From positions 1 through 64,000 of the forward strand of contig CANPWX010000001.1 of assembly GCA_947585065.1 (NCBI GenBank): DNA of 64,000 bases. The letters are read 5' to 3'. This DNA is from an uncultured Bacilli bacterium. GTDB taxonomy: Bacteria; Bacillota_I; Bacilli_A; RF39; UBA660. A model generated the notes under the pieces. It was not told the origin of the DNA, did no database searches, and was given only the letters and a program-made list of their open reading frames with translations. A program made the translations under genes and the position numbers. The stretch's first letter is position 1. Each line of letters starts with the position of its first letter. This document shows, piece by piece, positions 39,811 to 49,477 of the stretch.

Positions 39811-41640
39811 TTAAAATAGGTAGTCACCAGACCCAGTTATTTCATAATCAGTTATGAAGATTTGTGGTGTAATATTTCCCATCCATTCATTTTGATTACA
39901 TTTACCTACTACATTAATTGAAATATATGTTTCAGTAAAATTTTGCAATGCATAGCATTCTTCTTCACTAGCATCAAATTTCATTAAACTAATTTTATTA
40001 GGAAGAGTTATTTTCAATGTATTATTTGTTTTTCTATAAACAGTTACCATATCTTTAGTTATTTTTAAATTTTCAACTGCCACAAGAGCTTCATTAAAAT
40101 CTTTACCTCATAGATTATTTAAATTAGCAATAGTAAGAATTTCATCAGATTGAACATCAGCGCCTTGATATATATAATCTACATAATATATTGGCTCTGC
40201 GGAAATGTTCGCTAAAGCGTCATCAGTTTTAGATAAGAATTCTTCTAACCTATCTGCCGCAATGCAAAGTCCAAAAGCATTTTCATGTCCTTGGCACCAT
40301 TCAGCACCCGCCGCCTCACATATAGATTTAAAATTAGTGATACCAGTTTGTTCATATCCACGTGCAGAACCTTGATATGTTATTTTTTCATCTGCTACCG
40401 CATTATATCTACCAGTTTCAAAATTAATCTCAGTAATCTTCATTGTTTTATAATTTGGTTCAATTACTTTTGTTAATATACAACAAGGTCTTTGATATTT
40501 ATTTGCTATCTTATTAGCAATTAAGCCTGCTATATTTTTATCTATTTCTTTTATATCTAAAGCAAATAATATTACTTTATGATTTAATAAATTTTCTTCT
40601 TCTATTGATTCTTCTAATATTGACATAGTTAAATCTTGTGCTTTTGTTTGTCTATTTTTTACATTAGTAGACATGCGGACAGCCTGATCAACTAAACGTT
40701 CCATTTCTCCAAGTTTATGACCACGTTTATTCGAAGGTATTAATTGAAATGCTTCATAATTAAGCATTGACTTAAATAATAATTCTTTTTCTTCTATTGT
40801 ACCACTGCGTTGAACTGCATTAATCATTGGTACGATATAAAATGCGGCGTCTATTGAGCGAATATGTTCGCCTAATTTAAACTTATTTTTTTGCCACATT
40901 TCAAATATATATGGATTATGAATTCTTGCAGGCTCAAAACCTTTCAATATTAAGTGTTTTGTTTCTATTGAGGTAAGACTCATCATATCTCCAGTAAGAC
41001 CCAATGCCACTAAATCAAGATATTGGTCTGCATAATTCTTACCAAATAAACTATCTAAATATCTACAAAATTGTCATACTACACCAACTCCTGACAATTC
41101 TTTATTTGGATAATCACATAATTGATTATTTATTGTAATAGCATATTCACTTAAATGGTCTGCTAAATGATGGTCTAATATAATTGTTAATATTCCTTTA
41201 TCTTTTAATTCTTTATGTTGTTCATAATCATTTGAAGATGAGTCTGGAGCTATTACTAATGAAAAATTTTTTGAATTAATATAATCCATAGTATCTTGTA
41301 AACCGTGTTGTTTGCCTTCATGAACTCACCAATGTAAATGATTTTCTACTCATGTTGGGAATACATCGTGAAGATAATTGATTAATAATGCGGAAGCTGT
41401 AAAGCCATCGCAATCGCAGTCTACTATTACTACTGCATCTTTATCTTCACTAATACAAGATATAGCGGCAACCGCTGCAGCCTTTAAACAATCTTGTCCA
41501 AACGCACTTGGTTCATTAATATCCGCATCAGTAGTATTCAAATAATGTTGAATTTCTGCATATGGAATATGTCTATTAGTTAAAATAGTTTCTAAAGCGT
41601 TGTAATTTTTATTTATTGGGTTAATTAACTTATATTTCAT
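39811..41640 (-). CDS. recJ: RecJ-like single-strand exonuclease
   Basis: This is a 609-residue DHH/DHHA1 exonuclease. It appears as four fragments under the standard code, but these share one frame across four TGA (Trp) codons. Visible motifs are VDCDCDGFTASAL (motif I, about residues 73-86), LVIAPDSSSNDY, ILDHHLADHL (the DHH motif) and, much later, the DHHA1-like AAGAEWCQGHENAFGLCI. RecJ degrades 5'-ended single strands in recombination and repair, consistent with the Sak4-like and RuvC-like proteins here. The C-terminal 100 residues form an OB-like domain. Confidence 0.9.
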
Positions 41641-41641
41641 A

Positions 41642-41854
41642 TTATCTAAATCCTTTCATTTCTTCTGGAAACACAACTGCATCTTGCATATTTACTATTC
41701 ATTTACGACAAGCAAAATAGTCATCAAAATGTATTTCACACTCACCAGATTCTGTAACAGTATTGTCTGGGAATTCATAACGAATATATCCAGTAAACCA
41801 TACATCTCCAAATCCTGAAACTCCATATCCATTCACTATAAATTTACTTTTCAT
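41642..41854 (-). CDS. Small protein, unknown
   Basis: A 70-residue protein, seen only with one TGA read as Trp (CRKWIVNMQDA). It begins MKSKFIVNGYGVSGFGDVW, with a beta-rich pattern and two Cys (SGECEIHFDDYFACRK). The start overlaps the upstream gene by 11 bases; recJ starts 2 bases after its stop. Unknown function. Confidence 0.65.
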
Positions 41855-42044
41855 CTTCATCTTCCTTTAATTCATATCATTTACATAATTTTGGCAGATT
41901 ATTAAAATCTATTATTTTATCTTTTAATTTACATTTGCCATAGCAAGTGCAGTAATGACATTCTGCATAAGAATATCATTTATAATATTTACATCATTTG
42001 CATTTTTTATGTTTAGTCCTATATTGTTTTGTTTTTATATCCAT
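41844..42044 (-). CDS. Small Cys-rich zinc-ribbon-like protein
   Basis: A 66-residue protein with three TGA (Trp) codons. CKWC and ECHYCTCYGKC give about eight Cys in 40 residues, typical of a metal-binding knuckle, and an acidic end (EDEDEK) follows. The ATG overlaps the primase stop (TAATG). Role unknown; it may bind nucleic acid next to primase. Confidence 0.7.
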
Positions 42045-43138
42045 TATAACATTACTCTCCTTTTAAATAATTCTTCAAAAGTTTCTTTATCTTTATCAAT
42101 AGGACTATCTTTATAATCTAACATATCCCATTTATCAAACATAAAACTCACTTGTACAAGCGGACTATATTTTTTATTTAAATCTCTCAACTTTTTAGTC
42201 CAGGTTTTAAATTCATTATCACCAATCTCTTTAAACTGTTTATCAAAAGCTATAATAATTTCTTCGACGTCTAATTCTTTTAAAAGCTCGACTTGATATG
42301 CGGTTAAGCTACTGCCGCACACTGCAACACTAATATCATTATTAATCCCAAATAAACTGGCATATTTGAGGCAGCTCTTCTCGCCTTCGAAGATTATAAC
42401 CTTTTTATATTTTCTTATATTATCTTTACTATTGTTTAAATTATATAAATTAAAACCCAATGGATGATTATACATTTGATAATTTAATATTGCTGGTTTA
42501 TATTTTCCATTTACTTCTTCTTCTTTAATTAAAGTTCTTTCTCTAATTCCTATTAATTTTCCGTTTGGAGCATAATGCGGAATTACTATTCCCCAGCATA
42601 CTGGATCAAATTTAATACCTGCCGCATCCATTACTTCTTGAGATATTCCTTCATTAATCCACATAGGAATTTTAGGATGCGGAAGATGTTTTAAAATTTT
42701 ATCATCATAATATTTAAGTTCAATTATTCTTTCTTCTTTCTTTTGAGAAATAGATTGCTCATATTTATTAAGAATTTGCCAATCACTAAGTTCACTATTA
42801 TCATAAACAAAATTTTCGGCTGTAACTGTTAAACTAAAAAAACTAATAATAAAATTAATTGCTTGATACAATGTAATTTCATTATTTTCTAATTTTTTTA
42901 TTTTTATAATTAATTCATAAATATCAAAACTTTCAGAACAATCTGTATAACATTTAAATAATTTTGTATTATCATAATAATATAACTTATGACTTTGGCC
43001 TCCATGGCATATTGTTCTAGATGTAATAATATCATTTTTAATTGCGGGGTCACCGCCAAGAGCGAATAATAAATCTTTTACTTGTTCTATTGATAAACTA
43101 TTTTTTATATTTTCAGACCATTCTTTTAAATTATCCAT
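42044..43138 (-). CDS. DnaG-type DNA primase
   Basis: This is a 364-residue primase. The N-terminal zinc-binding region contains CHGGQSHKLYYY...FKCYTDC (about residues 44-68). The RNA polymerase core has a TOPRIM domain starting VIIFEGEKSCLKYA, with AVCGSSLTAYQ and EEIIIAFDKQF as the acidic second motif. No C-terminal helicase domain is present, which fits the separate DnaB encoded just upstream. Promoter at 43166-43194. No TGA codons. Confidence 0.88.
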   Translation of the reverse strand: MDNLKEWSENIKNSLSIEQVKDLLFALGGDPAIKNDIITSRTICHGGQSHKLYYYDNTKLFKCYTDCSESFDIYELIIKIKKLENNEITLYQAINFIISFFSLTVTAENFVYDNSELSDWQILNKYEQSISQKKEERIIELKYYDDKILKHLPHPKIPMWINEGISQEVMDAAGIKFDPVCWGIVIPHYAPNGKLIGIRERTLIKEEEVNGKYKPAILNYQMYNHPLGFNLYNLNNSKDNIRKYKKVIIFEGEKSCLKYASLFGINNDISVAVCGSSLTAYQVELLKELDVEEIIIAFDKQFKEIGDNEFKTWTKKLRDLNKKYSPLVQVSFMFDKWDMLDYKDSPIDKDKETFEELFKRRVML

Positions 43139-43165
43139 TTATCATTCACCCCTTTATATATAAAT

Positions 43166-43194
43166 ATTATATCATATTTTATTTATATAATCAA
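43166..43194 (-). promoter_or_regulatory. Promoter of primase-recJ unit
   Basis: Minus strand: TTGATT (43189-43194), 17-base spacer ending TGA, TATAAT (43166-43171). Confidence 0.85.
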
Positions 43195-43195
43195 A

Positions 43196-44731
43196 TTAAA
43201 ATGCACTAACTTGCATTTTAGGATTTACATTGATTTTGAAATCAGGTAAATTAATAAGTTGATAATTATAATCAGTAGCAAACATAGGTATTACTTTACA
43301 AGTTCCTTGGTTTGCTTTGCACCATAATAATATATCTTTATATTGGCCTCTACGATTTTTATAAACAGATATTTTTATATCAGGTTCATCAAATTTAAAT
43401 CTAGCTATTACTTCTCTTAAAGCCTCTTTGTCTTCTTTACTAGTTTTTAACATAATCATACCTAAATCTATTTTATCTGCTATTGATTTTGCACCTCTTA
43501 ATAAATTTTGGTCATATTGTTGTGCAGTAAGATAATCAGCATTTAATTGCGTTGCTGTCATTATAAATACACCATATTCATTACATAAGTCTTTTAATCT
43601 TATTGAAATCATAAATAAAACATTATCTTCACGAAGTCCTTTAATCCCAGTTTTTGAAGTAACTTCACTCAATATCTTCATACTTGTATGTAAGTAATCA
43701 AAAAATACATATCTAACTCCCCATTCATTAATAGCAAATTTAATTGTATTTTCTATATCTTTTAATGAAAAATCAGGTAATTTTTTAATATATATAGGAC
43801 ATTTTTTAAGTAACTCTGCAGCATACATTACACGTTCTAATTCTCCAATTTCATAAGCATTATATATAATATGATTTTCATTTACATCAGATAAGAAAGC
43901 TAGCATCATTGTTTGAATTTCATCTATTTCTTGTTCAGTAGTAATAAATATCGTAGGCTCTTTAGTTCCATTTTCAATCCATTTACCTTGTACACTATCA
44001 TATATTTTATCACAAGCTATTGAACAAGAATCAGCAATCATACTACGAGTTTTCCCAATACCAGTTGCGGCAGATCTCAAATAAAACTTTTTTAAGCGGG
44101 CGCCACGTGTTATTGTATTAATTAAAGGCCCATACATTGGATATCCAATTTCAGGTCGCTTTTGTAAACTATCAATTAATTCAGTAACTCTATCACCAGC
44201 TTGAATAAAATTTTCATTTGTATCATCTACATATTTCATTCGTATTTCAGTTATTTTTTTATCAATAATATCAGCTATTGATTCAAGAGAAGTGTTATCT
44301 AGCCAATCTTCTTGAGCTTGTTTTTTCTTTGCATCAAGAATATTGTTAATATCATATAACCAAGATAAATCCATTCCTGCATTATTATACATTCTAAGTA
44401 AAGTCATTTTTTTCATTCTTTGATAATAATAATCGAAAGTAGATAATTGAATATTTTCTGTTATTTTTTGTAAATATTCTGCGCCCTTATATGTTTTATA
44501 TACTGCTAATTTTTTTGGTCTATCTTTTAAATAATCTTCTATTGTGTTAATATTGACATCTTTAACTCCTAACGCATGAAGATTATAAATAGAACCAAAT
44601 AATATTTTATGAAATTCTTCAGTAAAATCATCTTCACTAAAAAAATAATTTTCATTATCTAATAATGATATATTTTGATAAATACAACCAATTACTTGAA
44701 TAGTTGCTGATAAATCTACATATTTTGCCAT
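43196..44731 (-). CDS. dnaB: Replicative DnaB-family helicase
   Basis: This is a 511-residue hexameric helicase. The N-terminal domain (1-120) resembles DnaB-N. The RecA-like core has Walker A SAATGIGKTRSM (about residues 222-233), IFITTEQEIDEIQ (motif H1a), VRYVFFDYLHT (Walker B) and MTATQLN with an adjacent GAKSIADKIDLGMI. It drives the fork ahead of the DnaE polymerase and primase encoded here. ATG 44731 is chosen because AGGAGGG is just upstream; an in-frame ATG at 44752 lies inside the preceding gene. No TGA codons. Confidence 0.9.
   Translation of the reverse strand: MAKYVDLSATIQVIGCIYQNISLLDNENYFFSEDDFTEEFHKILFGSIYNLHALGVKDVNINTIEDYLKDRPKKLAVYKTYKGAEYLQKITENIQLSTFDYYYQRMKKMTLLRMYNNAGMDLSWLYDINNILDAKKKQAQEDWLDNTSLESIADIIDKKITEIRMKYVDDTNENFIQAGDRVTELIDSLQKRPEIGYPMYGPLINTITRGARLKKFYLRSAATGIGKTRSMIADSCSIACDKIYDSVQGKWIENGTKEPTIFITTEQEIDEIQTMMLAFLSDVNENHIIYNAYEIGELERVMYAAELLKKCPIYIKKLPDFSLKDIENTIKFAINEWGVRYVFFDYLHTSMKILSEVTSKTGIKGLREDNVLFMISIRLKDLCNEYGVFIMTATQLNADYLTAQQYDQNLLRGAKSIADKIDLGMIMLKTSKEDKEALREVIARFKFDEPDIKISVYKNRRGQYKDILLWCKANQGTCKVIPMFATDYNYQLINLPDFKINVNPKMQVSAF
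43198..43219 (-). terminator. Terminator at end of dnaB
   Basis: AAAATGCA (43198-43205) pairs with TGCATTTT (43212-43219); on the minus strand TTTTAATTTGATT follows, so the T-tract runs into the next -35 box. The stem overlaps the last codons of dnaB. Confidence 0.7.
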
Positions 44732-44741
44732 ATTAACCCTC

Positions 44742-45251
44742 CTAATTATCATCTTCCATATTGAATAGTTTTATTTGGTTTTTTGTATATACTCGCGGAG
44801 ATGCAATTTCAACTTCTTCAACTTTTGGTTTATATTCATCAAGTCCATCATTAAATATTTTAGCCATATATAAAGCATAAAAATATTTTTCTGCTTGGCT
44901 ATATATAAAAGGTATAATTCCAATTCCCTCTTGAGATAATTCAATAGAATTGTCTTTTATTTCATACCACCAATATAAAGTTTTTAACATGCCTGAATAT
45001 GTATATCCATATTCTTGGCGGAAATCATGTATTTGTTTTTTTATTTTAGCACTTATTGTATTTATATTAAATAATTTTTTTATATACTCTTCTAATTTAT
45101 AATAGTCTTTTTCATCTTGAGTCATGGATGCATCTACTTTATCAGCGCAATCTTTATGTGCATATCTACGAGTTCCTACTTCTACAAAAGGTTCGATATC
45201 TCTATTAAATTTTTGTCCACAATATTTACATATAACAAAATGTGCTGCCAT
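44742..45251 (-). CDS. Zinc-finger protein upstream of DnaB (loader-like?)
   Basis: This is a 169-residue protein. The N-terminal treble-clef-like finger is CKYCGQKF...HKDC (residues 8-37), followed by a helical domain (YKLEEYIKKLFN, RQEYGYTYSGMLKTLYWWYE, IPFIYSQAEKYFY). The position directly before dnaB, ending 10 bases before its start, suggests a helicase loader or replication initiator. That is inference from context, since loaders of this size are common there. No TGA codons. Confidence 0.6.
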   Translation of the reverse strand: MAAHFVICKYCGQKFNRDIEPFVEVGTRRYAHKDCADKVDASMTQDEKDYYKLEEYIKKLFNINTISAKIKKQIHDFRQEYGYTYSGMLKTLYWWYEIKDNSIELSQEGIGIIPFIYSQAEKYFYALYMAKIFNDGLDEYKPKVEEVEIASPRVYTKNQIKLFNMEDDN

Positions 45252-45276
45252 AAATATACACCTTCTCTTTAATTAT

Positions 45277-45305
45277 ATTTTATCATAAAATTAAATAAAA
45301 ATCAA
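45277..45305 (-). promoter_or_regulatory. Promoter of dnaB unit
   Basis: Minus strand: TTGATT (45300-45305), 17-base spacer ending TGA, TAAAAT (45277-45282). Confidence 0.8.
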
Positions 45306-45306
45306 A

Positions 45307-45343
45307 AAGAGAAGATATAAATTAAGTTTTAATATCTTCTCTT
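45307..45343 (-). terminator. Terminator of the recombination unit
   Basis: AAGAGAAGATAT (45307-45318) pairs perfectly with ATATCTTCTCTT (45332-45343). On the minus strand a T-tract follows and becomes the next -35 box. Confidence 0.9.
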
Positions 45344-45362
45344 TCATCTCCTTTTATCTCTT

Positions 45363-46346
45363 TTATTTTACTAATTCTTTTAAATCTAAAACTATCAAAT
45401 TAAGCATTTCTACTTGGTCTCTAGTGCATTGACTAGCTTTTTTACCTTTACCTAAATATTTTTCAGTAATTTGTGTTATTTTAGGTGTCCATACAGTTTC
45501 CATATCTTCTTTAGAATTAGAATTAATAATGCCACCAACAATAGTATTAAATTCTTCCATTACTGTATCAAAATCTAATTCTTCAATTTTGAATTCATTT
45601 TTAGTATCTGTAATAAATTCATTGCCTTTATTTTGAGCTTCTTTATCAATAGCATTATTTAATGCTTTAACTAAGCTATCATAATCGGCGGCAATATTTT
45701 CTTCTATATATTTGAAGCGGCAACCGCACATAATAGTATTGTCTTTTGAACGAAGTTGAATTCTTCTTTCATTATCTTCTGTTGAATACATATATCCATA
45801 TATATCAGCCATATTTTCAACAATTCTATTATATGTATCTGATACTGATGGTCTAATAATTGAATATTCACTTCCATCAGTTTTTTTAAATGTTGCTTCT
45901 TTATAATGAGCAATAAAATATACTGCATAGCCTAATTGAGTTATACTTCTAAATACGTTTTCAAATTCTTTTTTAAGTAAAGTCCAACCTTGTCCATAAG
46001 GAATTTCACCAATAGCATTAACACCATTTTGGTCACAAATATATTTTTCACAATAGGATGCGGCAATATCAACAGTATCAATAACAATAGTTGCAAAAGT
46101 TTCTTTAACTTCTGGTTTTTTTAATTCTCTTACGACTTGTTTTATTTCAGACCAAGATGTAATATCTTGTGCCATAATTCCAGCTAATGCATTATATCCA
46201 CGTTCAAAAGCAAGTAATAATGGTTTAGGCATTTCCGCACCTAAAGTAGTCTTACCAACTTTTGGAGCTCCATATATATAAGTTATATATCCACTTAAAT
46301 CTCTACTAATTTGATGAGGTTTGATTTCTAATAAATTAATTGCCAT
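45363..46346 (-). CDS. Sak4-like RecA-fold ATPase
   Basis: This is a 327-residue ATPase with Walker A YGAPKVGKTTL (about residues 25-35), Walker B FATIVIDTVD and the RecA-core segment GYAVYFIAHYKEATFKK. Size and motifs match phage Sak4/AAA_24 single-strand annealing ATPases, which act in phage recombination with an SSB. The next gene upstream encodes an SSB-like protein, which is the usual pairing. No TGA codons. Confidence 0.8.
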   Translation of the reverse strand: MAINLLEIKPHQISRDLSGYITYIYGAPKVGKTTLGAEMPKPLLLAFERGYNALAGIMAQDITSWSEIKQVVRELKKPEVKETFATIVIDTVDIAASYCEKYICDQNGVNAIGEIPYGQGWTLLKKEFENVFRSITQLGYAVYFIAHYKEATFKKTDGSEYSIIRPSVSDTYNRIVENMADIYGYMYSTEDNERRIQLRSKDNTIMCGCRFKYIEENIAADYDSLVKALNNAIDKEAQNKGNEFITDTKNEFKIEELDFDTVMEEFNTIVGGIINSNSKEDMETVWTPKITQITEKYLGKGKKASQCTRDQVEMLNLIVLDLKELVK

Positions 46347-46399
46347 AATTAATCTCCTTTATATCAAAATAGGAGGAGGTTATTTTCTCCTCCTTTTAA

Positions 46400-47350
46400 C
46401 TAAAAATTAAATGTTCCTTTTGCAGCGGTAACAGTTGTAGTTTGAGCTACTGTTGGAGTAGAAGTAGATGCTGCTTTTTGAGCTTGATATTCATCTCTAC
46501 GTTTTTTAATATCTGCTAACATAACTTCTCTATCTTGTGCTGCTTTTGTAACTTCCGCAGTAGTTAATACGCTCTCGTCACCAAAATCATAAGGTACTTT
46601 TGAAGTTCCTGTGATAATCCATTCTTTAATTTTTCTTTCAAATGTTCTAACAGCTTCTTCACCAAATGCGGTTTCTTCAGTTACTTCTCTTGATTCAGAG
46701 CCACAATTTATTTTACCCCATACTTTAGTAAAGACAGGTTCATTTTGAGATGCCCCTAAATCTTCAAAATAATTCATACCTTCTTCATTTCTTACAATAA
46801 ATTCAACTGGTAATAAATTATTTCTAAAGTTAAATATTGCACCTTTTACAGTAAGATAATCTTCTTTAATGTTTTTTTCTGGATCGGCTTCAACTCTATT
46901 TGTTCCAGTAATAAGCATATCAGTTGAGAATGTATTTCTTTCATTTTCTGGACATAAATCAGAAACGATAGTTACAAATCCTCCTTCATTAGTTTTTGTT
47001 GATACTAATCTATCATCTTGAGTATAAAAATCATTTAATGCTAAAGCAGTATCAATTTTAACTTTTAATGCTTCATCTTTACCATCTGTAACCCAAGTTT
47101 TTCCACCATTAATAATTTTATCTAAATTAGTATAAGTTACATTCTTATTTCCTGAGTTTGTAGTTTCAACAACATAAGTAAAATGAACTGGGATAATGTT
47201 TAAACCTTCTTCATCTACTGCAACTTCAATATTACCTGAAATAAATTCTTTTCCAAAGTTTGCAGATGCATTATTTTGAACAGTCTTTTTTACTAAATTA
47301 TGTTGATAAATTCTTCCTTCTACATGTTCTGTGTTAATCATCTTTTTCAT
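46400..47350 (-). CDS. Putative ssDNA-binding protein
   Basis: This 316-residue protein is mostly beta-rich, with OB-fold-like stretches (ADPEKNIKEDYLTVKGAIFNF, KVWGKINCGSESREV). A disordered Ala/Thr/Gln tail ends KGTFNF, comparable to the short C-terminal interaction tips of SSBs. It is co-transcribed with the Sak4-like ATPase. Identification as SSB is inferred from pattern and neighbours. Promoter at 47403-47431; no TGA codons. Confidence 0.6.
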   Translation of the reverse strand: MKKMINTEHVEGRIYQHNLVKKTVQNNASANFGKEFISGNIEVAVDEEGLNIIPVHFTYVVETTNSGNKNVTYTNLDKIINGGKTWVTDGKDEALKVKIDTALALNDFYTQDDRLVSTKTNEGGFVTIVSDLCPENERNTFSTDMLITGTNRVEADPEKNIKEDYLTVKGAIFNFRNNLLPVEFIVRNEEGMNYFEDLGASQNEPVFTKVWGKINCGSESREVTEETAFGEEAVRTFERKIKEWIITGTSKVPYDFGDESVLTTAEVTKAAQDREVMLADIKKRRDEYQAQKAASTSTPTVAQTTTVTAAKGTFNF

Positions 47351-47402
47351 TTTTTAATTCTCTCCTTTTTTAATTTTTTATTTACACTTTTTATACAATA
47401 TT

Positions 47403-47431
47403 ATTGTATCAAAAATTTTTTATTTAGTCAA
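47403..47431 (-). promoter_or_regulatory. Promoter of SSB/Sak4 unit
   Basis: Minus strand: TTGACT (47426-47431), 17-base spacer ending TGA, TACAAT (47403-47408). It overlaps the end of the upstream wHTH gene. Confidence 0.8.
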
Positions 47432-47762
47432 GTTTAACCTCTTTACCCAAGGTTGTTAAACTATAAGTAATTGGATTACCAGGATGTTTTTCTATATACC
47501 CATCAGTAATAAGTTTTTTGATTGAGCCTGATACAGAACGTGGTGGCATAAATAATAATTCACCTAATTGTTTAGAACTAAATATATTTAGATAAGGTTC
47601 AATATTATTTTGCATACATTTTAATATTTTTGCTCCATTTTCAGTAAAAGTTTGTTTCAAATTATTTTTTAAATTTTCATAAAATTCTGCCGCTTCTGGA
47701 GTAAAAGATTTTTCATATATAGAGATTTCTTCTAAAAATTGTTTCATTGTCATAAAATTCAT
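47424..47762 (-). CDS. Winged-helix DNA-binding protein
   Basis: A 112-residue MarR-like winged helix: FSSKQLGELLFMPPRSVSGSIKKLITDGYIEKH is the helix-turn-helix, and NPITYSLTTLGKEVKLD the wing and end. It could regulate the promoter its 3' end overlaps, but the target is unknown. GGAGGGAATGA precedes the start. Confidence 0.7.
   Translation of the reverse strand: MNFMTMKQFLEEISIYEKSFTPEAAEFYENLKNNLKQTFTENGAKILKCMQNNIEPYLNIFSSKQLGELLFMPPRSVSGSIKKLITDGYIEKHPGNPITYSLTTLGKEVKLD
47430..47457 (-). terminator. Imperfect hairpin before SSB promoter
   Basis: Within the end of the wHTH gene, AGTTTAAC(A)ACCT pairs with AGAGGTTAAACT on the minus strand and is followed by TTGACT. A T-tract is almost absent, so this may be an operator-like dyad rather than a terminator. 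Confidence 0.4.
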
Positions 47763-47769
47763 TCCCTCC

Positions 47770-48408
47770 TTAATTTCTTTGTTTTATGTAATGATAATGC
47801 TCTCTAGATATTTCATTTACTAACCGTATTTTCAAAGCGCTATTAGTAGAAAACCACCAATCATTTTTAATATGTTTTTCATATTGTAATTCAGTTATAT
47901 CTATTTTTTCTAAAAATAAAGTTTTAATATCTTGATAAATATTATCTAATGCAGTTCTTTTATTATAAAAACTAGATTCATTTTCATCTTTAGGAAGTCT
48001 TTCAAATATTGAATCTGAGTACATAAAAATTGCATTTGGATAAGAATATCTTTTATGCCCAGCTAAATAAATTAAAAAACTTTCTTTATAAACATTTCCA
48101 ATATTAAAAGTATAAACTGGAGTTTTAGATATTTTAATTGAATTCATAATTGTTATTGCAGCATCTAAACTTCCACCTAATGAATTAATATAAATTTTAA
48201 TAGGCTCTCTATCGGTTAAAGTTGCTACTAATTCATCATCTGCAATATTCCAAAATCTAATTAAAGCATCTATATGATTAGCAGTTTGTGGTGTTATAGT
48301 GTCTATTAAAATTTCTCTATTTGATGCTTTTGCATATTTAGGAATATCTTCAATAGTTTCTATAAAGCACTTGTTTTTCTTTACATTTTTTAAAAAAGAT
48401 AATCACAT
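47770..48408 (-). CDS. ClpP-like protein without catalytic residues
   Basis: This is a 212-residue ClpP-fold protein; one TGA (Trp) at codon 2. PIKIYINSLGGSLDAAITIM (residues 69-88) is the oxyanion-loop strand of ClpP, and TPVYTFNIGNVYKESFLIYLAG (96-117) aligns without gaps to the segment that normally holds the catalytic Ser. The Ser position is K108 and the His position (after PNAIFMY) is S131. It is therefore probably a non-proteolytic ClpP relative, comparable in concept to ClpR. GGAG precedes the start; promoter at 48442-48470. Confidence 0.72.
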
Positions 48409-48441
48409 AATTTAATTCTCCTTTTCTTTATTTATATAAAT

Positions 48442-48470
48442 ATTATATCATTATTAAAATAAAAAATCAA
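48442..48470 (-). promoter_or_regulatory. Promoter of ClpP-like/wHTH unit
   Basis: Minus strand: TTGATT (48465-48470), 17-base spacer ending TGA, TATAAT (48442-48447). Confidence 0.85.
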
Positions 48471-48471
48471 A

Positions 48472-49404
48472 TTATACTTTTTTATTTCCACTAGTAGAAT
48501 TATAACCATATTCTTTACTACTATATAAATTTATATAAAACGCTTCTTTTTCATTTAAATCTGCGGCAATACATTTTTCTAGTAGTTCAAAAGTAAAATT
48601 ATCTATTCCTTCACGCTTCATTGCTTCATAAAGTTTATTATTTGCAGGCGTATCTATTCCAAGACCACATTTCATATGCTCGCGCCAACGCTCTCTTACA
48701 TTTTTAGCTTGTCCTATATAACATAATAAATTTGTCTTATTAGTAATTTTGTATATTCCACATACTTCATTTGAGCCTAAAACTCTAGCAGCTAATTCAT
48801 TTGCTTTTTTAGAATAATATGCTTGTCAAATTATCATCCGAATAGGACGTGGATCCCTAAGTTCTGATTCTATACTTTGAAGAATTTTAACTTCACGCTT
48901 ATCTATATCTTCAATAGATAAGGAATAGAATTCATGTTGTTGTTGAACTTTTTCTTCTTCTAATTGTGCTTGAATTGCGGCAGCGCGTGTTGTTGCCATT
49001 TTTTCTAAGTCTATTTTAATTTTATCTAGCTTACCGAGCGTCTCAGCTTGGATTTCTGCATAACTATCTTCAAGCAATTTAACTGATTCTTCATATTCTT
49101 TTTCTTTTGTATCATATTCTTTATCTAATAAATCATTATAATTTATAAATGCTTGTCTTGCAACTTCATTTGCATTATTAATAGTATTTTGTATATTATC
49201 TAATGTATTTTGTTTTGCTTTAATTTCTTTTTCAATATTATCTTTTCTTTCTTTTAATATTTGATTTTCATTATCTATTTCTTTATTTTCCTCTTTTACT
49301 TTTGTATTAATATCTTCTATTTCTTTATTTTTATTTTTTTCATTTATATATAATATAAATAATAAAAAAATTCCTAATAAAAGAAAGAATAATAAAATTT
49401 CCAT
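48472..49404 (-). CDS. Membrane-anchored coiled-coil GIY-YIG nuclease
   Basis: This is a 310-residue protein joined across one TGA (Trp at residue 193). It has an N-terminal membrane helix (about 3-22), then a long coiled coil (about 25-180). A short conserved linker (WQAYYSKKANELAARVLGSN) leads to a GIY-YIG domain starting CGIYKITN at about residue 215, with YIGQAKNVRERWREH and a late Asn (GYNSTSGN). The layout resembles DUF4041/MUG113-type proteins. The domain cuts DNA in homing, repair or interference enzymes; the membrane anchor is unusual. Target unknown. Confidence 0.78.
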
Positions 49405-49424
49405 TATATATCCTCCTAAAAAGA

Positions 49425-49454
49425 AAGAGCGAAAGCGTTGCCGCCTCCACTCTT
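49425..49454 (-). terminator. GC-rich attenuator-like hairpin
   Basis: AAGAG (49425-49429) pairs with CTCTT (49450-49454), enclosing GCGAAAGC and GCCGCC. On the minus strand TCTTTTT follows. It lies between the small wHTH gene and the GIY-YIG gene and may limit read-through. Confidence 0.5.
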
Positions 49455-49477
49455 AAATATTATTTTTATTTTTAATA

